Shown here: positions 1 through 9,838 of the stretch, piece after piece
Position numbering within the stretch: position 1 is the stretch's first letter
How the letters are laid out: each line of letters opens with the position of its first letter
Assembly: GCF_019655855.1 (NCBI RefSeq)
Contig: NZ_BPFX01000007.1
Location: 248,001-312,000 of the forward strand
DNA length: 64,000 nucleotides
DNA from: Pseudomonas paralcaligenes
GTDB lineage: Bacteria; Pseudomonadota; Gammaproteobacteria; Pseudomonadales; Pseudomonadaceae
Direction of reading: 5' to 3'
Program-made: the position numbers and the translations under genes
The notes under the pieces: model-generated
The model's database searches: none
Told to the model about the DNA's origin: nothing
Seen by the model: only the letters and a program-made list of their open reading frames with translations

Positions 1-213
1 GATGCCGAACTTGGTGCCCAGGCGCGCCGGCACCAGGTCGGTCTGCTCGATCGGCTGGTTGGCGCGGGTCAGCACGCGCTCGCCCGGCTGCGGGTCCTTG
101 ATCGGGGCGCTGGTGAACACGCCGTACTCGATCGGGCCTTCCACGCGCACATCGGCGAAGGCCAGGTTGGAAGCCAGGCCAAGGGCCAGGGCCGGCAGAC
201 AGAACAGTTTCAT
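1..213 (-). CDS. DUF3859-type secreted protein (partial, 3' end cut by window edge)
   Basis: The first 71 codons of a minus-strand gene are present; the rest lies left of the window. The start at 213 follows a GAGGAG Shine-Dalgarno. Residues 1-20 form a classical signal peptide (MKLFCLPALALGLASNLAFA), so the product is periplasmic or outer-envelope. The mature start (DVRVEGPIEYGVF, then QPGERVLTR and VPARLGTKFG) fits, from memory, the DUF3859 family that is common in Pseudomonas; its function is unknown. Family call is recognition by eye, not a search. Confidence 0.65.
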   Translation of the reverse strand, partial: MKLFCLPALALGLASNLAFADVRVEGPIEYGVFTSAPIKDPQPGERVLTRANQPIEQTDLVPARLGTKFGI

Positions 214-276
214 CTCGTGCTCCTCGTTGACGGAATGGCGCGAGGCTATGACGCGGCGGTTACAGACTGATGACAG

Positions 277-1305
277 TCAGTCGCGCAGCTCGGCCTGGCG
301 CTGGCGCGGCAGCACGGCAAGAAAGTTGTCCCGCGCCACCTTGTGCGCCACGTCCTCCGGCAGGGCGTCGAGGAAGGGCCGGAACTCGGCCAGCTTCTCC
401 CCCACCCCGTCGAAGCGCCCGACCACGTCGGAGCCGAGCATGAAGCGCTCCGGGTAGCGGCCGACCAGCTTCACCCAGCGCGGGTCGGGACGGCCCTCGT
501 CGGACAGCAGGTAGGGCTGCAGCACGCTCCAGGACAGGTCGATGTACAGGTTCGGGTACTCGCCGAGCATCCGCTCCAGAGTGGACAGGAGGAAGTCCAG
601 CTTCTCCTGATGGCGGTGGATCTCCAGGCTGGTGCCGGCGTGGGCCCAGATGAAGCGGACATGAGGATGGTTGCGCAGCGGCTCCTCGATCTCCTCCAGG
701 TAGAGCGGGTTGCGCTCGCGCTTGGAGGTGATGTTGCTGTGTACCATCACCGGCAGGTCGTATTCCGCAGCCAAGTGGTAGACACGGGTCATCGCCTCGT
801 TGTTGGCGCGCGGGGTGTCGCCGTAGGTCAGCGCGGTGAGGTCGTCGTGGCGGGTGAACACCTCGCCCAGGCCCTGCCACAGCCCGGGATAGAGTTCGAG
901 CATGCGGCGGATGTGGGCGTCGGCGTTCTTGTCCACCGGGTTGAAGCCGGAGAGGAACGGGTGGAAGCGCTTGCGCTGCTCCTCCGGCAAACGCCGCACC
1001 GCCTCGGCAACGAACACGTCGGTGGCGCTGTACCAGTAGGCGCCGGCGTCGTCGCCGGCGTAGTAGCGCGGGCGCTTGGGCTCGTCCTCGTGCCATTTCT
1101 TGGCGACCGGGATGCCGCTGATCATCACATGGTCGATCTGGCCGGCGTCCATCGCCTTGAGCAGCGGCGCCATGCCCTCGCTCTCCTGGAAGAAGTCCAC
1201 ATAGTGCAGGTGGGCGTCGCTGTATCGGTAATCCCTGGCGAACGCCTGCAGGGCGAACAGGCTGCAGACGGCGGCGATGAACAGGCGGTTGGCGAGCAAA
1301 GGCAT
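277..1305 (-). CDS. Exported amidohydrolase-2 family metal-dependent hydrolase
   Basis: 342 residues. A signal peptide (about residues 1-24, ending ALQAFA) precedes a TIM-barrel amidohydrolase. The metal-ligand pattern of the family is visible: DAHLH at 30-34, a mid-protein HSN, WAHAG, and a late GSD (MLGSDVVGRFDG). The substrate cannot be read from the sequence; the family includes decarboxylases and lactonases. The reading frame stays open upstream to 2388, but ATG 1305, directly before the signal peptide, is the only start that gives a sensible protein. It is divergent from the solute-binding gene at 1387, with an 81-bp intergenic region. Confidence 0.85.
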   Translation of the reverse strand: MPLLANRLFIAAVCSLFALQAFARDYRYSDAHLHYVDFFQESEGMAPLLKAMDAGQIDHVMISGIPVAKKWHEDEPKRPRYYAGDDAGAYWYSATDVFVAEAVRRLPEEQRKRFHPFLSGFNPVDKNADAHIRRMLELYPGLWQGLGEVFTRHDDLTALTYGDTPRANNEAMTRVYHLAAEYDLPVMVHSNITSKRERNPLYLEEIEEPLRNHPHVRFIWAHAGTSLEIHRHQEKLDFLLSTLERMLGEYPNLYIDLSWSVLQPYLLSDEGRPDPRWVKLVGRYPERFMLGSDVVGRFDGVGEKLAEFRPFLDALPEDVAHKVARDNFLAVLPRQRQAELRD

Positions 1306-1386
1306 GACTCCGGCAGGTTTCGAGCAAGAGTAGACTGCCGTCGCGCTGCAGCCGTTCACTGGCGATGATGCCAGCGAGGGGCCATC

Positions 1387-2277
1387 ATGCTTCATCCCCG
1401 GTCGCGAAATAACGCCATGCCCATCGCCCGCCTCGTCGTGCTGTTCGCCCTCCTCTTCCCGGCTCTCGCGCCGGCGGAGACCTTGACCTATCCCCTGCAC
1501 TCCAACGGCACCGACCCCGAGGCCTACGTGGTCGAGCTGCTGCGCCAGGCTCTGGCCCGAAGCGGCGGCGACTACCGGCTGCGGCCCTCGCCACGGCCCA
1601 TGCCACAGAGCCGGGCGGAACAGTCGCTGGAGCAGAACGACGGCAGCGTGCAGCTGATGTGGACAATGACCACCCGCGACCGCGAGGAAGCCCTGCTGCC
1701 AATACGCATCCCCATCTACAAGGGCCTGATCGGCTGGCGCATCCCCCTGGTGCGACGCGAGGACAAGGACTGGCTGGCCCGGGTACACAGCCTGGAAGAC
1801 CTCAAGCCCATGCGCTTCGGCCAGCGTGCCGACTGGCCGGACACCCGCGTGCTGCGCGACAACGGCCTGCAGGTGATCACCAGCCAGAGCTACGACAGCC
1901 TGTTCCGCATGCTCGACGCCGGCCGCTTCGACGTCTTCCCCCGCGAGCTGGTGGTGGTCTGGGACGAGCAGGCGCGGGCCAGCCAGGAAGGATTGGAGCT
2001 TGAAGTGGACGAGCACGTCGTCCTCCACTACCCCTCCGCCTTCTACTTCTTCACCTCGCGCACCCGCGCCGACCTGGCCGCCGCCATCGAACGCGGGCTG
2101 GAGGCGATGATCGCGGACGGCAGCTATGAGCGCCTGTTCCAGCAGTACCACGGCGCCGCCCTGAAGCGCGCCGGACTGGAGCGACGCCGGGTGATCGAGC
2201 TGGAAAACCCCGACCTGCCACCGCAGACGCCCTTCCAGCGCGAGGCGCTCTGGTACCGGCCCGACGCACCGCAATAG
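1387..2277 (+). CDS. Periplasmic solute-binding-type protein (SBP_bac_3-like)
   Basis: 296 residues with an N-terminal signal peptide ending at ALAPA-ET. The body resembles periplasmic amino-acid-type binding proteins: an initial beta strand (LTYPLHSNGTDPEAYVVELLRQAL), then LEDLKPMRFGQRADWPDTRVL and YDSLFRMLDAGRFDVFPREL, which match the lobe-2 start and hinge of family 3. No permease or ATPase gene is adjacent, so it may be an orphan sensor or non-transport protein. ATG 1387 has a GAGGGG ribosome site; ATG 1417, just before the hydrophobic stretch, is the alternative start. Confidence 0.75.
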   Translation: MLHPRSRNNAMPIARLVVLFALLFPALAPAETLTYPLHSNGTDPEAYVVELLRQALARSGGDYRLRPSPRPMPQSRAEQSLEQNDGSVQLMWTMTTRDREEALLPIRIPIYKGLIGWRIPLVRREDKDWLARVHSLEDLKPMRFGQRADWPDTRVLRDNGLQVITSQSYDSLFRMLDAGRFDVFPRELVVVWDEQARASQEGLELEVDEHVVLHYPSAFYFFTSRTRADLAAAIERGLEAMIADGSYERLFQQYHGAALKRAGLERRRVIELENPDLPPQTPFQREALWYRPDAPQ

Positions 2278-2283
2278 CCCCTG

Positions 2284-2302
2284 GCGCCCCAGCGTGGGGC
2301 GC
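2284..2302 (+). terminator. Possible terminator of the solute-binding gene
   Basis: A perfect 8-bp stem (GCGCCCCA / TGGGGCGC) with a 3-nt loop lies 7 bases past the stop codon. It is followed by AATTGGCGGCATTTT, a weak T-run. It separates this gene from the RpoN promoter of the next one. Confidence 0.45.
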
Positions 2303-2354
2303 AATTGGCGGCATTTTGCCGGCGCCAGCCCCACGACATGGTGCGCGCCGATGA

Positions 2355-2370
2355 TGGCACCCTGCTTGCA
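2355..2370 (+). promoter_or_regulatory. Sigma-54 (RpoN) promoter of the MCP gene
   Basis: TGGCAC-CCTGC-TTGCA matches the -24/-12 consensus, with GG-N10-GC spacing. It ends 32 bases before the ATG at 2403, leaving a short leader that carries a GGAG ribosome site. It is nearly identical to the fliE promoter at 45884-45899, which suggests the same regulon. Confidence 0.85.
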
Positions 2371-2402
2371 CCGCTCCGGACAGAACACTTCGGAGATGCA
2401 CC

Positions 2403-3797
2403 ATGCTGCAGCTGCTGCGCAGACCCTCGCGACGCGAACTGGACGAAGAGGCCTTCGCCGCCCTCTTCACCCGTCACGACCTCACCACCCGGCTGCCCGA
2501 GCACCAGGCCTGGATGGGCCGCCTCAACCGTTTCAGCGACGGCCTGCACCAGCGCATCCGCACCAGCCTGGGCGCCGCGGTCGGCATCGCCGCCCACGCG
2601 CCGCAGCTGGCCAGCATCGCCAGCGCCAACCAGGTCAGCGGGCAGAGCCTGGCCCAGTCCTCCGAGCTGATTGCCAGCGCCAGCGAACAGGTCACCACCA
2701 CCCTGGACGCGGAACTAGTGCCCGGCACCGCCGAGGTCGCACGGCTGTCCGCCGAAGTCTCCGAGACTCTGCGCCAGTGCCAGCGCAGCGGCCAGTCCGT
2801 GCTCGGCCAGGTCGAGGCCATCGGCCACTGCGAGACCCAGCTCGGCGAGGTGATCGGCAAGCTCACCGGGCAGTTGGAGGAAGTCAGCAAGGTGATCGGC
2901 GTGATCGCCAGCATCTCCCAGCAGACCAACCTGCTGGCGCTCAACGCGGCCATCGAGGCGGCCCGCGCGGGTGAGCACGGCCGCGGCTTCGCCGTGGTCG
3001 CCGAGGAAGTACGGCGCCTGGCCGGCCATACCACCGAGGCGACCGGCCAGGTGGGCCAGATCATCGAACGCTTCCGCGACGGCATGGACCAGCTCGGCGC
3101 GGCCGGCGAACGCATGCACCAGGCGGTGGAGGATGGCCGCGAAGGCATGCTGCAGGTCGGCAACGGCCTGGACAGCACGCGCCAGGCCATGGACCGGCTG
3201 GACGAGCGGGTCGGCCACATCGCCATCGGCACCGAGCAGATCAGCCAGGCGGTGCGCTCGATCAACGGCGACGTGCAGCAGATCGCCCAGGTGGCCGGCG
3301 ACCTGCTCGGCAAGGCCGGCCAGGTGCTGCGCCACAGCCAGGCCGTGCGCGAGGACGGCGACCGCCTGCTGCAGGGCCTGGGCGACTTCCGCCTGGAACT
3401 GCACCGCTCGGTGCAGGGCGGCGTCGAGCAACTGGCGGCGGACCCGCGCCTGGCCGGCGACGTCGACACGGCGGAGCGCCTGCTGACGGAAACCCTGCGG
3501 CGCGACGCGCGCTTCGAGCTGTTCTACCTGGTCGATGCCGGCGGCGTGCAGCTCTCGGAAAACGTCTTCGCCGCCGACGTGCCGCACCAGGACAGCGGCA
3601 GCTGCCGCGGCCGCGACTGGAGCCGGCGCCCCTGGTTCCGCAGCGTGGCGGACGACCTGCGCAGTCACATCACGCCGGTCTATCGCTCGTCGGCCACCGA
3701 CGACTTCTGCTTCACCGTCTCGGTGCCCATCCTCGGCGCGGACGGCCGCCTGCTGCGCGTGCTGGGCGCCGACGTGCGCCTCTCCGTGCTGGTCTGA
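2403..3797 (+). CDS. Soluble methyl-accepting chemotaxis protein with C-terminal sensor-like domain
   Basis: 464 residues with no transmembrane segment. The chemoreceptor signalling hairpin is unmistakable: the tip [19 protein letters not shown] lies near residues 173-191, followed by [15 protein letters not shown], within coiled-coil helices from about 55 to 320. The C-terminal ~120 residues (340-464) form a globular domain with [11 protein letters not shown] and SHITPVYRS, which resembles a Cache/PDC sensor module placed after, not before, the signalling domain. It would therefore sense cytoplasmic ligand and talk to CheA/CheW. It has its own consensus RpoN promoter. The ligand is unknown. 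Confidence 0.9.
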   Translation: MLQLLRRPSRRELDEEAFAALFTRHDLTTRLPEHQAWMGRLNRFSDGLHQRIRTSLGAAVGIAAHAPQLASIASANQVSGQSLAQSSELIASASEQVTTTLDAELVPGTAEVARLSAEVSETLRQCQRSGQSVLGQVEAIGHCETQLGEVIGKLTGQLEEVSKVIGVIASISQQTNLLALNAAIEAARAGEHGRGFAVVAEEVRRLAGHTTEATGQVGQIIERFRDGMDQLGAAGERMHQAVEDGREGMLQVGNGLDSTRQAMDRLDERVGHIAIGTEQISQAVRSINGDVQQIAQVAGDLLGKAGQVLRHSQAVREDGDRLLQGLGDFRLELHRSVQGGVEQLAADPRLAGDVDTAERLLTETLRRDARFELFYLVDAGGVQLSENVFAADVPHQDSGSCRGRDWSRRPWFRSVADDLRSHITPVYRSSATDDFCFTVSVPILGADGRLLRVLGADVRLSVLV

Positions 3798-3821
3798 GCG
3801 CACGACTGGGGGCCTGGTAAT

Positions 3822-3899
3822 CCCGTCATTCCCGCGCAGGCGGGAATCCAAACGACGGCACGGTTTCTGGGTCCCCGCCTGCGCGAGGATGACGGGGCG
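3822..3899. repeat. Single copy of a palindromic GTCATTCCCGCG repeat element
   Basis: Two hairpins in succession: ATTCCCGCGcAGGCGGGAAT at the left, and a GGGTCCCCGCC...GAGGATGACGGGG arm at the right, partly self-complementary as a whole. The same unit recurs at 37210-37606 as a tandem array, so it is a dispersed REP/MITE-like element. This copy lies between the MCP and OsmC genes. Confidence 0.75.
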
Positions 3900-3996
3900 T
3901 TGAGAGCGGGTGGCACCCTGGAAAACACGTGGCTACCTATTGGATGCGTGTCGTGACGCTAGACTGGAAGTCCATCCACCCCGTCCGGGAGCCATC

Positions 3997-4395
3997 ATGA
4001 TCCGCATCAGCACCGAATCCGGCCTGCGCCACAGCATCGAGATCGGCGAGCACCAGCTGCACACCGACGTACCGGTCGCCCACGGCGGCAACGCCTCGGC
4101 TCCCGAGCCGCACGACCTGTTCGACGCCGCCCTCGGCGCCTGCAAGGCGCTGACCCTGATGCTCTATGCCCGGCAGCGCGGCCTGCCGCTGGACAGCCTG
4201 GACGTGCGCGTAAACCGCGACGACAGCCAGGAGCGCCAGGGCACCTACCGCCTGGCCGTCGAACTGGAACTGCACGGCGCGCTGGACGAGGAACAGCGCC
4301 AGCAACTGCTGCGCATCGCCGACAAATGCCCGGTGCACAAGCTGATGACCGGCGTCGACGTGCAGATCGAGACCCGCTTGGGCGACGGCACATGA
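3997..4395 (+). CDS. OsmC/Ohr-family peroxiredoxin-like protein
   Basis: 132 residues. The two family cysteines are visible: Cys49 in LGACKALTLMLYARQRGLPL, and Cys111 in ADKCPVHKLMTG. OsmC-family proteins reduce organic hydroperoxides with this thiol pair, in the cytoplasm. ATG 3997 follows CGGGAG; the reading frame is open upstream but that part is not protein-like. The stop overlaps the pirin ATG by four bases (ATGA), so the pair is translationally coupled. The exact subgroup (Ohr, OsmC or YhfA type) was not resolved. Confidence 0.88.
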   Translation: MIRISTESGLRHSIEIGEHQLHTDVPVAHGGNASAPEPHDLFDAALGACKALTLMLYARQRGLPLDSLDVRVNRDDSQERQGTYRLAVELELHGALDEEQRQQLLRIADKCPVHKLMTGVDVQIETRLGDGT

Positions 4396-5258
4396 GCGCG
4401 CCGCTGCTGATCCGCCCCCGGGCCGAGGACATCGCCGGCCAGCCCATCCTGCGCCCGCTGCCCTCGGCCAGGTGCCGCAGCGTCGGGCCGTTCGTGTTCT
4501 TCGACCACATCCTGGAAAAAGACTACCCAGCCGGCAGCGGCATGAACATCGACCAGCACCCGCACATCGGCCTGTCCACCCTCACCTACCTGTTCGAGGG
4601 CGAGCTGCAGCACAAGGACAGCCTGGGCTCGGACCAGCTGGTGAAGCCGGGCGACGTCAGCTGGATGACCGCCGGGCGCGCCGTGGCCCACGTCGAGCGC
4701 ACGCCGGCGCACCTGTGGGGCAGCGGCTCGCGCCTGCACGGCCTGCAGGTGTGGCTGGCCCTGCCCCGCGAGCTGGAACAGGGCGAGCCGGCCTACAGCC
4801 ACCACCCGGCCGCCAGCCTGCCGCGCAGCGAGGCCATGGGCGTGGAGATCACCCTGATCGCCGGCAGCGGCTTCTGCCTGGAGTCGCCGGTCCCCGTGCA
4901 CTCACCGACCCTCTATGCCGAACTGAAGCTGCAGGCCGGCACCCACCTGTCGATACCCGCCGAACACCGCGAGCGCGCCCTGTACCTGATCGAGGGCGAA
5001 GCCAGGCTAGAAGACGACGACCTGCCGCTGCGCGGCCTGGCAGTGCTGCCGGAGGGCGAGGACATGCTGCTCAGCGCCTGCGGCGAATGTCGCCTGGCGC
5101 TGATTGGCGGCGAACCGCTGGGGCCGAGGCGGATGTACTGGAACTTCGTCGCCAGCGACGCCGAACGGCTGGAAAAGGCCAAGCGCGACTGGGCCGAGTG
5201 GAACTGGCCACGGGTGCCCGGGGAAAGCGCGAGGATCGAACTGCCGACGCAATCCTAG
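4392..5258 (+). CDS. Pirin family protein (bicupin)
   Basis: 288 residues. The N-terminal cupin holds the pirin metal-site pattern: MNIDQHPHIGLSTLTYLFEGELQHKDSLGS, followed by PGDVSWMTAGRAVAHVER, which contains the His and Glu ligands. The second cupin (about 180-270) has PTLYAELKLQAGTHLSIP and lacks the metal ligands, as is usual. Some bacterial pirins have quercetinase activity, but no substrate can be inferred here. The gene starts inside the stop of the OsmC gene, which suggests a shared oxidative-stress role. Confidence 0.9.
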   Translation: MSAPLLIRPRAEDIAGQPILRPLPSARCRSVGPFVFFDHILEKDYPAGSGMNIDQHPHIGLSTLTYLFEGELQHKDSLGSDQLVKPGDVSWMTAGRAVAHVERTPAHLWGSGSRLHGLQVWLALPRELEQGEPAYSHHPAASLPRSEAMGVEITLIAGSGFCLESPVPVHSPTLYAELKLQAGTHLSIPAEHRERALYLIEGEARLEDDDLPLRGLAVLPEGEDMLLSACGECRLALIGGEPLGPRRMYWNFVASDAERLEKAKRDWAEWNWPRVPGESARIELPTQS

Positions 5259-5276
5259 GCCGGGTTAGCCGCCTAC

Positions 5277-5319
5277 CCCGGACTGCATCCGGGCTACCGT
5301 AGGGTGCGCCGTGCGCACC
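5277..5319. repeat. REP-like palindromes between pirin and lipoprotein genes
   Basis: CCCGGACTGCATCCGGG (5277-5293) followed by CTAC, then a second palindrome GGTGCGC..GCGCACC (5303-5319). The first is the reverse orientation of the element at 11237-11259. They sit between two convergent genes and could also act as a bidirectional terminator. Confidence 0.65.
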
Positions 5320-5324
5320 GAGCC

Positions 5325-5648
5325 TCAATCGGCGATGGTGCGGCCGAGGCCGGCTGGTACGCCACTGCTGTCGGTGGGCTGCCAGGGGCCGTTGGGGCTG
5401 CTGGCCCAGTTCCAGCCGCGGTTCCAGCGGTAGTAGACCCGCTCGCGGTAGTACAGCCGGGTGCTGCCCTGGATCACGTACACGCCCAGCGCCGGGTCCC
5501 AGTAGGCGTTGCCGCCGGGAGGCGGCGCGTAGCGCGGGTGGCTCTGCTGCGCGTTCGCGGGTTTGTCGTCCCTGGGCGCGACGCCAGGCTGCAGGGCGCA
5601 GCCGCTCAGGGCAAGCAGCATGGCCAGGGCCGCCAGCGCACGGGTCAC
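5325..5648 (-). CDS. Small lipoprotein downstream of ccmI
   Basis: 107 residues from a GTG start at 5648 that overlaps the ccmI stop (GTGA). A hydrophobic stretch and the lipobox LSGC give lipidation at Cys18. The rest is rich in Tyr, Trp and Pro ([35 protein letters not shown]). It ends the ccm operon. No function is recognised. The overlap suggests co-expression with cytochrome c maturation, but not necessarily participation in it. Confidence 0.75.
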   Translation of the reverse strand: MTRALAALAMLLALSGCALQPGVAPRDDKPANAQQSHPRYAPPPGGNAYWDPALGVYVIQGSTRLYYRERVYYRWNRGWNWASSPNGPWQPTDSSGVPAGLGRTIAD

Positions 5649-6841
5649 TGCGCCTGCTCCGCGCGGTCGATCAGCAGTTGCTGGGGCTCCTGGGTGGCGC
5701 TGGCGATGGGCGGGTTGCTGCCGATCCACTCGCCCTTGGTCGCCACGCCGCTGCGCGAAATCCGCGCCACCAGTTGCACCTGCGGGAAGCTGGAGAGCTT
5801 GAGCTGCTCCATCATCGCGTCCTTGTCGCTCAGCTCGACCTCGGCGGGCAGGTCGGCCACGGTCAGGCGCTTGACCGCCAGCGGCATGGGCGGACCGGAC
5901 GCCGCGCGGGCGAAGACGAACACGCTGTCGCCCGGCTGCACCTCGGCCTTGACCTCGGGCGCGAGGTCGACCTTGACCCGGATCGCCGCCACGGACGCGC
6001 TCGTCGCCTCGTCCGGAACCGGCTGGCCGGCGGCCTGCAGCTGCTCACGGGCACGGTCGATGCCGACCTGAATCGAGGCGCGGGCCGGGTCCTGCGCCGG
6101 CATCTGCGCCGCCAGCCGCTGCCAGTAGTCGATGGCGTCGGCGAAGCGCTCGTCCTCGAACGCGGCGATGCCCAGCAGGCCGAGGCTGGTGGCCTCGTTG
6201 GGATCGGCCTTGAGCGCCTCGTCGGTGAGCGCCTGCATCTGCGCGCTCCACTGCTTGTCGGCGGCGAAGTACAGGGCCTGGGCCCACAGGCCCAGCAGCT
6301 CGGGCGCGCGGCCGGCGGCGCGCACCGCGTGTTCGTAGGCCATGGCGGACTTGCCGGCCTCGCCGTTGCCCATGTAGATGCGGCCGAGGTAGTACCAGGC
6401 CTCGGCGGAATCCGGGTTGTCCTTGACCGCCTGCTCCAGGCGCGCGGTCATCTGGGCGATGCTCGGCTGGTCCTGCACGGCCGCCAGCTCCTGGCTGGCG
6501 CCCCAGTGCCAGTACAGGCCGAAGGCCAGGCCCGGCACGGCCAAGGCGATCAGCAGCGGCAGCGCGCGGCCCAGGCGATGGCCACGGCCGTTGCCGGCGC
6601 CTTCGGTATCGGCCAGCAGCTCGCGGGCGGCCTCGGCCTGGCCGGCGTCGAACTGCTCGGCGGTGAGCGTGCCGGCATCGCGCTGGGCCTGCAGTTCGGC
6701 CAGGCGCTCCTGGTACAGGGCGACGTTGAGCGCGGTGCGGTCTTCCTCGGCCTGGGCGCGGCGACCGCGCAGCAGCGGAATCAGCAGAAAAGCCGTGCCG
6801 ACCAGCAGCAACAGGCCGACGGCGAGCCAGAATTCGATCAT
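5645..6841 (-). CDS. ccmI: Cytochrome c maturation protein CcmI (CycH)
   Basis: 398 residues. Two membrane segments, at residues 1-25 and about 95-115, flank a cytoplasmic coiled region ([24 protein letters not shown]), the CcmI-1 part. The periplasmic part has TPR-like repeats ([19 protein letters not shown]) that chaperone apocytochrome c to the haem ligation complex CcmFH. The C-terminal beta-rich region ([23 protein letters not shown]) is the CcmI-3 extension common in Pseudomonas. The start shares one base with the ccmH stop. Confidence 0.95.
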   Translation of the reverse strand: MIEFWLAVGLLLLVGTAFLLIPLLRGRRAQAEEDRTALNVALYQERLAELQAQRDAGTLTAEQFDAGQAEAARELLADTEGAGNGRGHRLGRALPLLIALAVPGLAFGLYWHWGASQELAAVQDQPSIAQMTARLEQAVKDNPDSAEAWYYLGRIYMGNGEAGKSAMAYEHAVRAAGRAPELLGLWAQALYFAADKQWSAQMQALTDEALKADPNEATSLGLLGIAAFEDERFADAIDYWQRLAAQMPAQDPARASIQVGIDRAREQLQAAGQPVPDEATSASVAAIRVKVDLAPEVKAEVQPGDSVFVFARAASGPPMPLAVKRLTVADLPAEVELSDKDAMMEQLKLSSFPQVQLVARISRSGVATKGEWIGSNPPIASATQEPQQLLIDRAEQAQ

Positions 6842-7323
6842 CAGTCTTGGGTATCCCGGGTGGCTTTCAGCAGAGCGTCCAGGCGCTCACGTTCGGCGGC
6901 GCTCAGGGCCGCCCGTTCGGGGGCCTTCTCCACCTTGCGGCGGCGCAGCACCAGCACGGCGAGGGCGATGGCGCCCAGGCCCAGCAGGCCGAAGGGGCCG
7001 TACCAGAGCAGCCAGGTGCGGCTGTCCAGGGGCGGCTTGTACATCACGAAGTCGCCGTAGCGCATGACCAGGAAATCGACGATCTCCTTGTCGCTCCTGC
7101 CCTCTTCGAGCATGCGGAAGATCTCGCGGCGCAGGTCGGTGGCAATCGGCGCGTTGGAGTCGGCGATGTTCTGGTTCTGGCACTTGGGGCAGCGCAGCTC
7201 CTCGGTGAGGCTGCGGAAACGCTCGCGCTCCACCTCGTCCTTGAACTGGTAGGTGTCGATGGCGGCGCGGGCCACGCCGACCAGGCTCAGCCCCAGCAGG
7301 CAGGCGATCAGCAGGCGCTTCAC
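6841..7323 (-). CDS. ccmH: Cytochrome c maturation thioreductant CcmH (CcmL/CycL)
   Basis: 160 residues. Signal peptide to about residue 21, then the LRCPKCQNQ redox motif with Cys45 and Cys48, and a C-terminal membrane anchor (about 106-127). The protein reduces apocytochrome haem-binding cysteines and associates with CcmF in haem ligation. It is the short, single-domain CcmH; the TPR part is the separate ccmI, as usual in Pseudomonas. It overlaps ccmG by four bases. Confidence 0.96.
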   Translation of the reverse strand: MKRLLIACLLGLSLVGVARAAIDTYQFKDEVERERFRSLTEELRCPKCQNQNIADSNAPIATDLRREIFRMLEEGRSDKEIVDFLVMRYGDFVMYKPPLDSRTWLLWYGPFGLLGLGAIALAVLVLRRRKVEKAPERAALSAAERERLDALLKATRDTQD

Positions 7324-7853
7324 GGCTTAGCCTCCAGCAGGGCCTGGTAGCGCGGCGCCAGTTCCTCGCGCCAGACGCGCTCGTCGATGGCGCCGACGTA
7401 CTTGTGGCGGATGATGCCCTGGGCGTCGATCAGGAAAGTCTCCGGCGCGCCGTAAACACCCAGGTTGATGCCGAGCGAGCCCTGGGGATCGGCGACGTTG
7501 ACCTGGTACGGGTCGAGGTAGTCCTGCAGCCACTTGCGCGCGGCCTCGCCGTCGTCCTTGTAGTTGACCCCGTGGATCACCACGCCGGCCTCGGCCAGGC
7601 GGTTGAGCATCTGGTGCTCGGCCTTGCAGGTCGGGCACCAGGTGGCCCAGACGTTGACCAGCGCCGGGCCCTTGAGGTCCTTCTCGGTGACAAGGCGCTG
7701 CTCGTCCTTCAGGTCCGGCAGGCTGAACGCCGGCAGCGGCTTGTCGATCAGCGCCGAGGGCAGCTCCTGCGGGTTGAGGAACAAACCGCGGTAGAGGAAC
7801 ACCGCCATAGCCAGGAACAGCGCCAGCGGCAGCAGCAGGATCAGGCGCTTCAT
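7320..7853 (-). CDS. ccmG: Thiol:disulfide oxidoreductase CcmG (DsbE)
   Basis: 177 residues. N-terminal membrane anchor (1-23), then a periplasmic thioredoxin fold with the active site WCPTC (Cys73, Cys76) and the DsbE hallmark GVNYKDD / DPQGSLGINLGVYGAPETFLID. It passes electrons to CcmH and apocytochrome c. It overlaps ccmF and ccmH by four bases each. Confidence 0.96.
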   Translation of the reverse strand: MKRLILLLPLALFLAMAVFLYRGLFLNPQELPSALIDKPLPAFSLPDLKDEQRLVTEKDLKGPALVNVWATWCPTCKAEHQMLNRLAEAGVVIHGVNYKDDGEAARKWLQDYLDPYQVNVADPQGSLGINLGVYGAPETFLIDAQGIIRHKYVGAIDERVWREELAPRYQALLEAKP

Positions 7854-9838
7854 GCGGTGGCCTCCTTCATGCCCAGCACGTCGCGCACGCGGGTGCGGAC
7901 CTTGACTCGGTAGCGCGGATCGAAGGCAGCGAGCAGGCCGCCGAGGCCCATCATCAGGCCACCGAGCCAGATCCAGCGCACGTAGGGCTTGATGTGCACG
8001 CGCACTGCCCAGGCACCGTTCTCCAGCGGCTCGCCGAGGGCGACGTAGAGATCGCGGGTGAAACCGGCGTCGATGCCCGCCTCGGTCATCGGCATCTGCT
8101 GCACGGTGTACAGGCGCTTCTCGGGGTGCAGCACGGCAACTTCCTCGCCGTCCTCCAGCACGCGCACGGTGCCCTTGTCCGAGGTGAAATTGGGGCCTTC
8201 AAAGTGCTTGGCACCCTCGAAGACGAACAGGTAGCCGCCCAGCTCCAGGGACTCGCCGGGCGCCAGGCGCAGGTCACGCTCGGCACTGCCGTGGCTGACC
8301 AGCACCACGCCGATCGCGCAGGCGGCGATGCCGAGGTGTGCCAGCTGCATGCCCCAGTAGCTGCTGGAGAGGCTGCGCATGCCCTTGAACAGGCCCTTGT
8401 GGCGGCACTTGTCGAGCAGATCACGGACGCCCGCCAGCAGCACCCAGAAGCCGAGCAGGAACACCGCCAGCACGCTCCAGTGGAAGTCGCCGAACAGCCA
8501 GCTGGCGAGGAAGCCCAGCACCACGCTGCCGACCAGCACCGGGGTGAGCATGCCGGCCAGCCATTTCACCGGGGTATCCTTCCAGCGCACCAGCACGCCC
8601 ACCGCCATCACCACCATCAGCAGCGCCATCAGCGGCACGAACAGGGCGTTGAAGTACGGCGGGCCAACCGACAGCTTGGCCCCGGAGAGCGCGTCCAGCA
8701 CCAGCGGATACAGGGTGCCGAGCAGGATCATCGCGGCCGCCACCACCAGCACCAGGTTGTTGGCCAGCAGGAAGGTCTCGCGCGACCACAGGGCGAAGCC
8801 GACCTGGCTCTTGACCACCGGCGCGCGAACGGCGAACAGCGCCAGCGAGCTGCCGACCACGATCAGCAGGAAAATCAGAATGAACACCCCGCGCGCCGGG
8901 TCGTTGGCGAAGGCATGCACCGAGGTGAGCACGCCGGAACGGACCAGGAAGGTGCCGAGCAGGCTGAGGGAGAAGGCGGCGATGGCCAGCAGCACGGTCC
9001 AGCTCTTGAACACGCCGCGCTTCTCGGTGACCGCCAGCGAGTGGATCAGCGCGGTGCCGACCAGCCAAGGCATGAAGGAGGCGTTCTCCACCGGGTCCCA
9101 GAACCACCAGCCGCCCCAGCCCAGTTCGTAGTAGGCCCACCAGGAGCCGAGGGCGATGCCGACGCCGAGGAAGGCCCAGGCGACGATGGTCCAGGGCCGC
9201 GACCAGCGCGCCCAGGCGGCGTCCAGCTTGCCGCCGAGCAGCGCGGCGATGGCGAAGGCGAAGGCCACCGAGAAGCCGACGTAGCCCATGTACAGCATCG
9301 GCGGGTGGACGATCAGGCCGAAGTCCTGCAGCAGCGGGTTGAGGTCGCGGCCGTCCATCGGCGTGTTCACCAGCAGCCGCTCGAAGGGGTTGGAGGTGAT
9401 GATCAGGAACAGCAGGAAGCCGACGCTGATCATGCCCATCACGGCCAGCACGCGGGCCAGCATCACCTCTGGCAGCTGGCGCGAGAAGATCGCCACGGCG
9501 AAGGTCCAGCCACTGAGGATCAGCGCCCACAGCAGCAGCGAGCCCTCGTGGGCGCCCCATACGGCGCTGAACTTGTAGTACCAGGGCAAGGCGCTGTTGG
9601 AGTTGCTGGCCACGTAGGCCACGGAGAAGTCGTCGGCCATGAAGGCCCAGGTCAGGCAGGCGAAGGCGAACGCCAGCATGGCGAACTGGCCCCAGGCCGC
9701 CGGCTGGGCCAGCCCCATCCACTGGCGGTCGCCGAGCCAGGCGCCGACCAGCGGCAGGGTCGCCTGGACCACGGCCAGGCACAGGGCGAGGATCAGGGCC
9801 ACGTGGCCCAGCTCGGGAATCATCAGCGCGGCGTTCAT
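7850..9838 (-). CDS. ccmF: Haem lyase subunit CcmF
   Basis: 662 residues, strongly hydrophobic, with about 13-15 membrane spans. The tryptophan-rich haem-handling motif [16 protein letters not shown] is present, as are histidine-bearing periplasmic loops. It attaches haem to apocytochrome CXXCH motifs together with CcmH and CcmI. Length is typical for the family. It overlaps both neighbours by four bases. Confidence 0.97.
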   Translation of the reverse strand: MNAALMIPELGHVALILALCLAVVQATLPLVGAWLGDRQWMGLAQPAAWGQFAMLAFAFACLTWAFMADDFSVAYVASNSNSALPWYYKFSAVWGAHEGSLLLWALILSGWTFAVAIFSRQLPEVMLARVLAVMGMISVGFLLFLIITSNPFERLLVNTPMDGRDLNPLLQDFGLIVHPPMLYMGYVGFSVAFAFAIAALLGGKLDAAWARWSRPWTIVAWAFLGVGIALGSWWAYYELGWGGWWFWDPVENASFMPWLVGTALIHSLAVTEKRGVFKSWTVLLAIAAFSLSLLGTFLVRSGVLTSVHAFANDPARGVFILIFLLIVVGSSLALFAVRAPVVKSQVGFALWSRETFLLANNLVLVVAAAMILLGTLYPLVLDALSGAKLSVGPPYFNALFVPLMALLMVVMAVGVLVRWKDTPVKWLAGMLTPVLVGSVVLGFLASWLFGDFHWSVLAVFLLGFWVLLAGVRDLLDKCRHKGLFKGMRSLSSSYWGMQLAHLGIAACAIGVVLVSHGSAERDLRLAPGESLELGGYLFVFEGAKHFEGPNFTSDKGTVRVLEDGEEVAVLHPEKRLYTVQQMPMTEAGIDAGFTRDLYVALGEPLENGAWAVRVHIKPYVRWIWLGGLMMGLGGLLAAFDPRYRVKVRTRVRDVLGMKEATA

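Noticed and set aside
1306..2388. Extension of the amidohydrolase frame upstream of 1305 to 703 codons
   Set aside because: It runs through the divergent solute-binding gene, has no protein-like pattern, and would bury the signal peptide in mid-protein.
3822..3899. A CRISPR-like array from the recurring palindromes here and at 37210
   Set aside because: Units are 156 bases with conserved, not variable, interior sequence and no cas genes; they are REP/MITE-type repeats.
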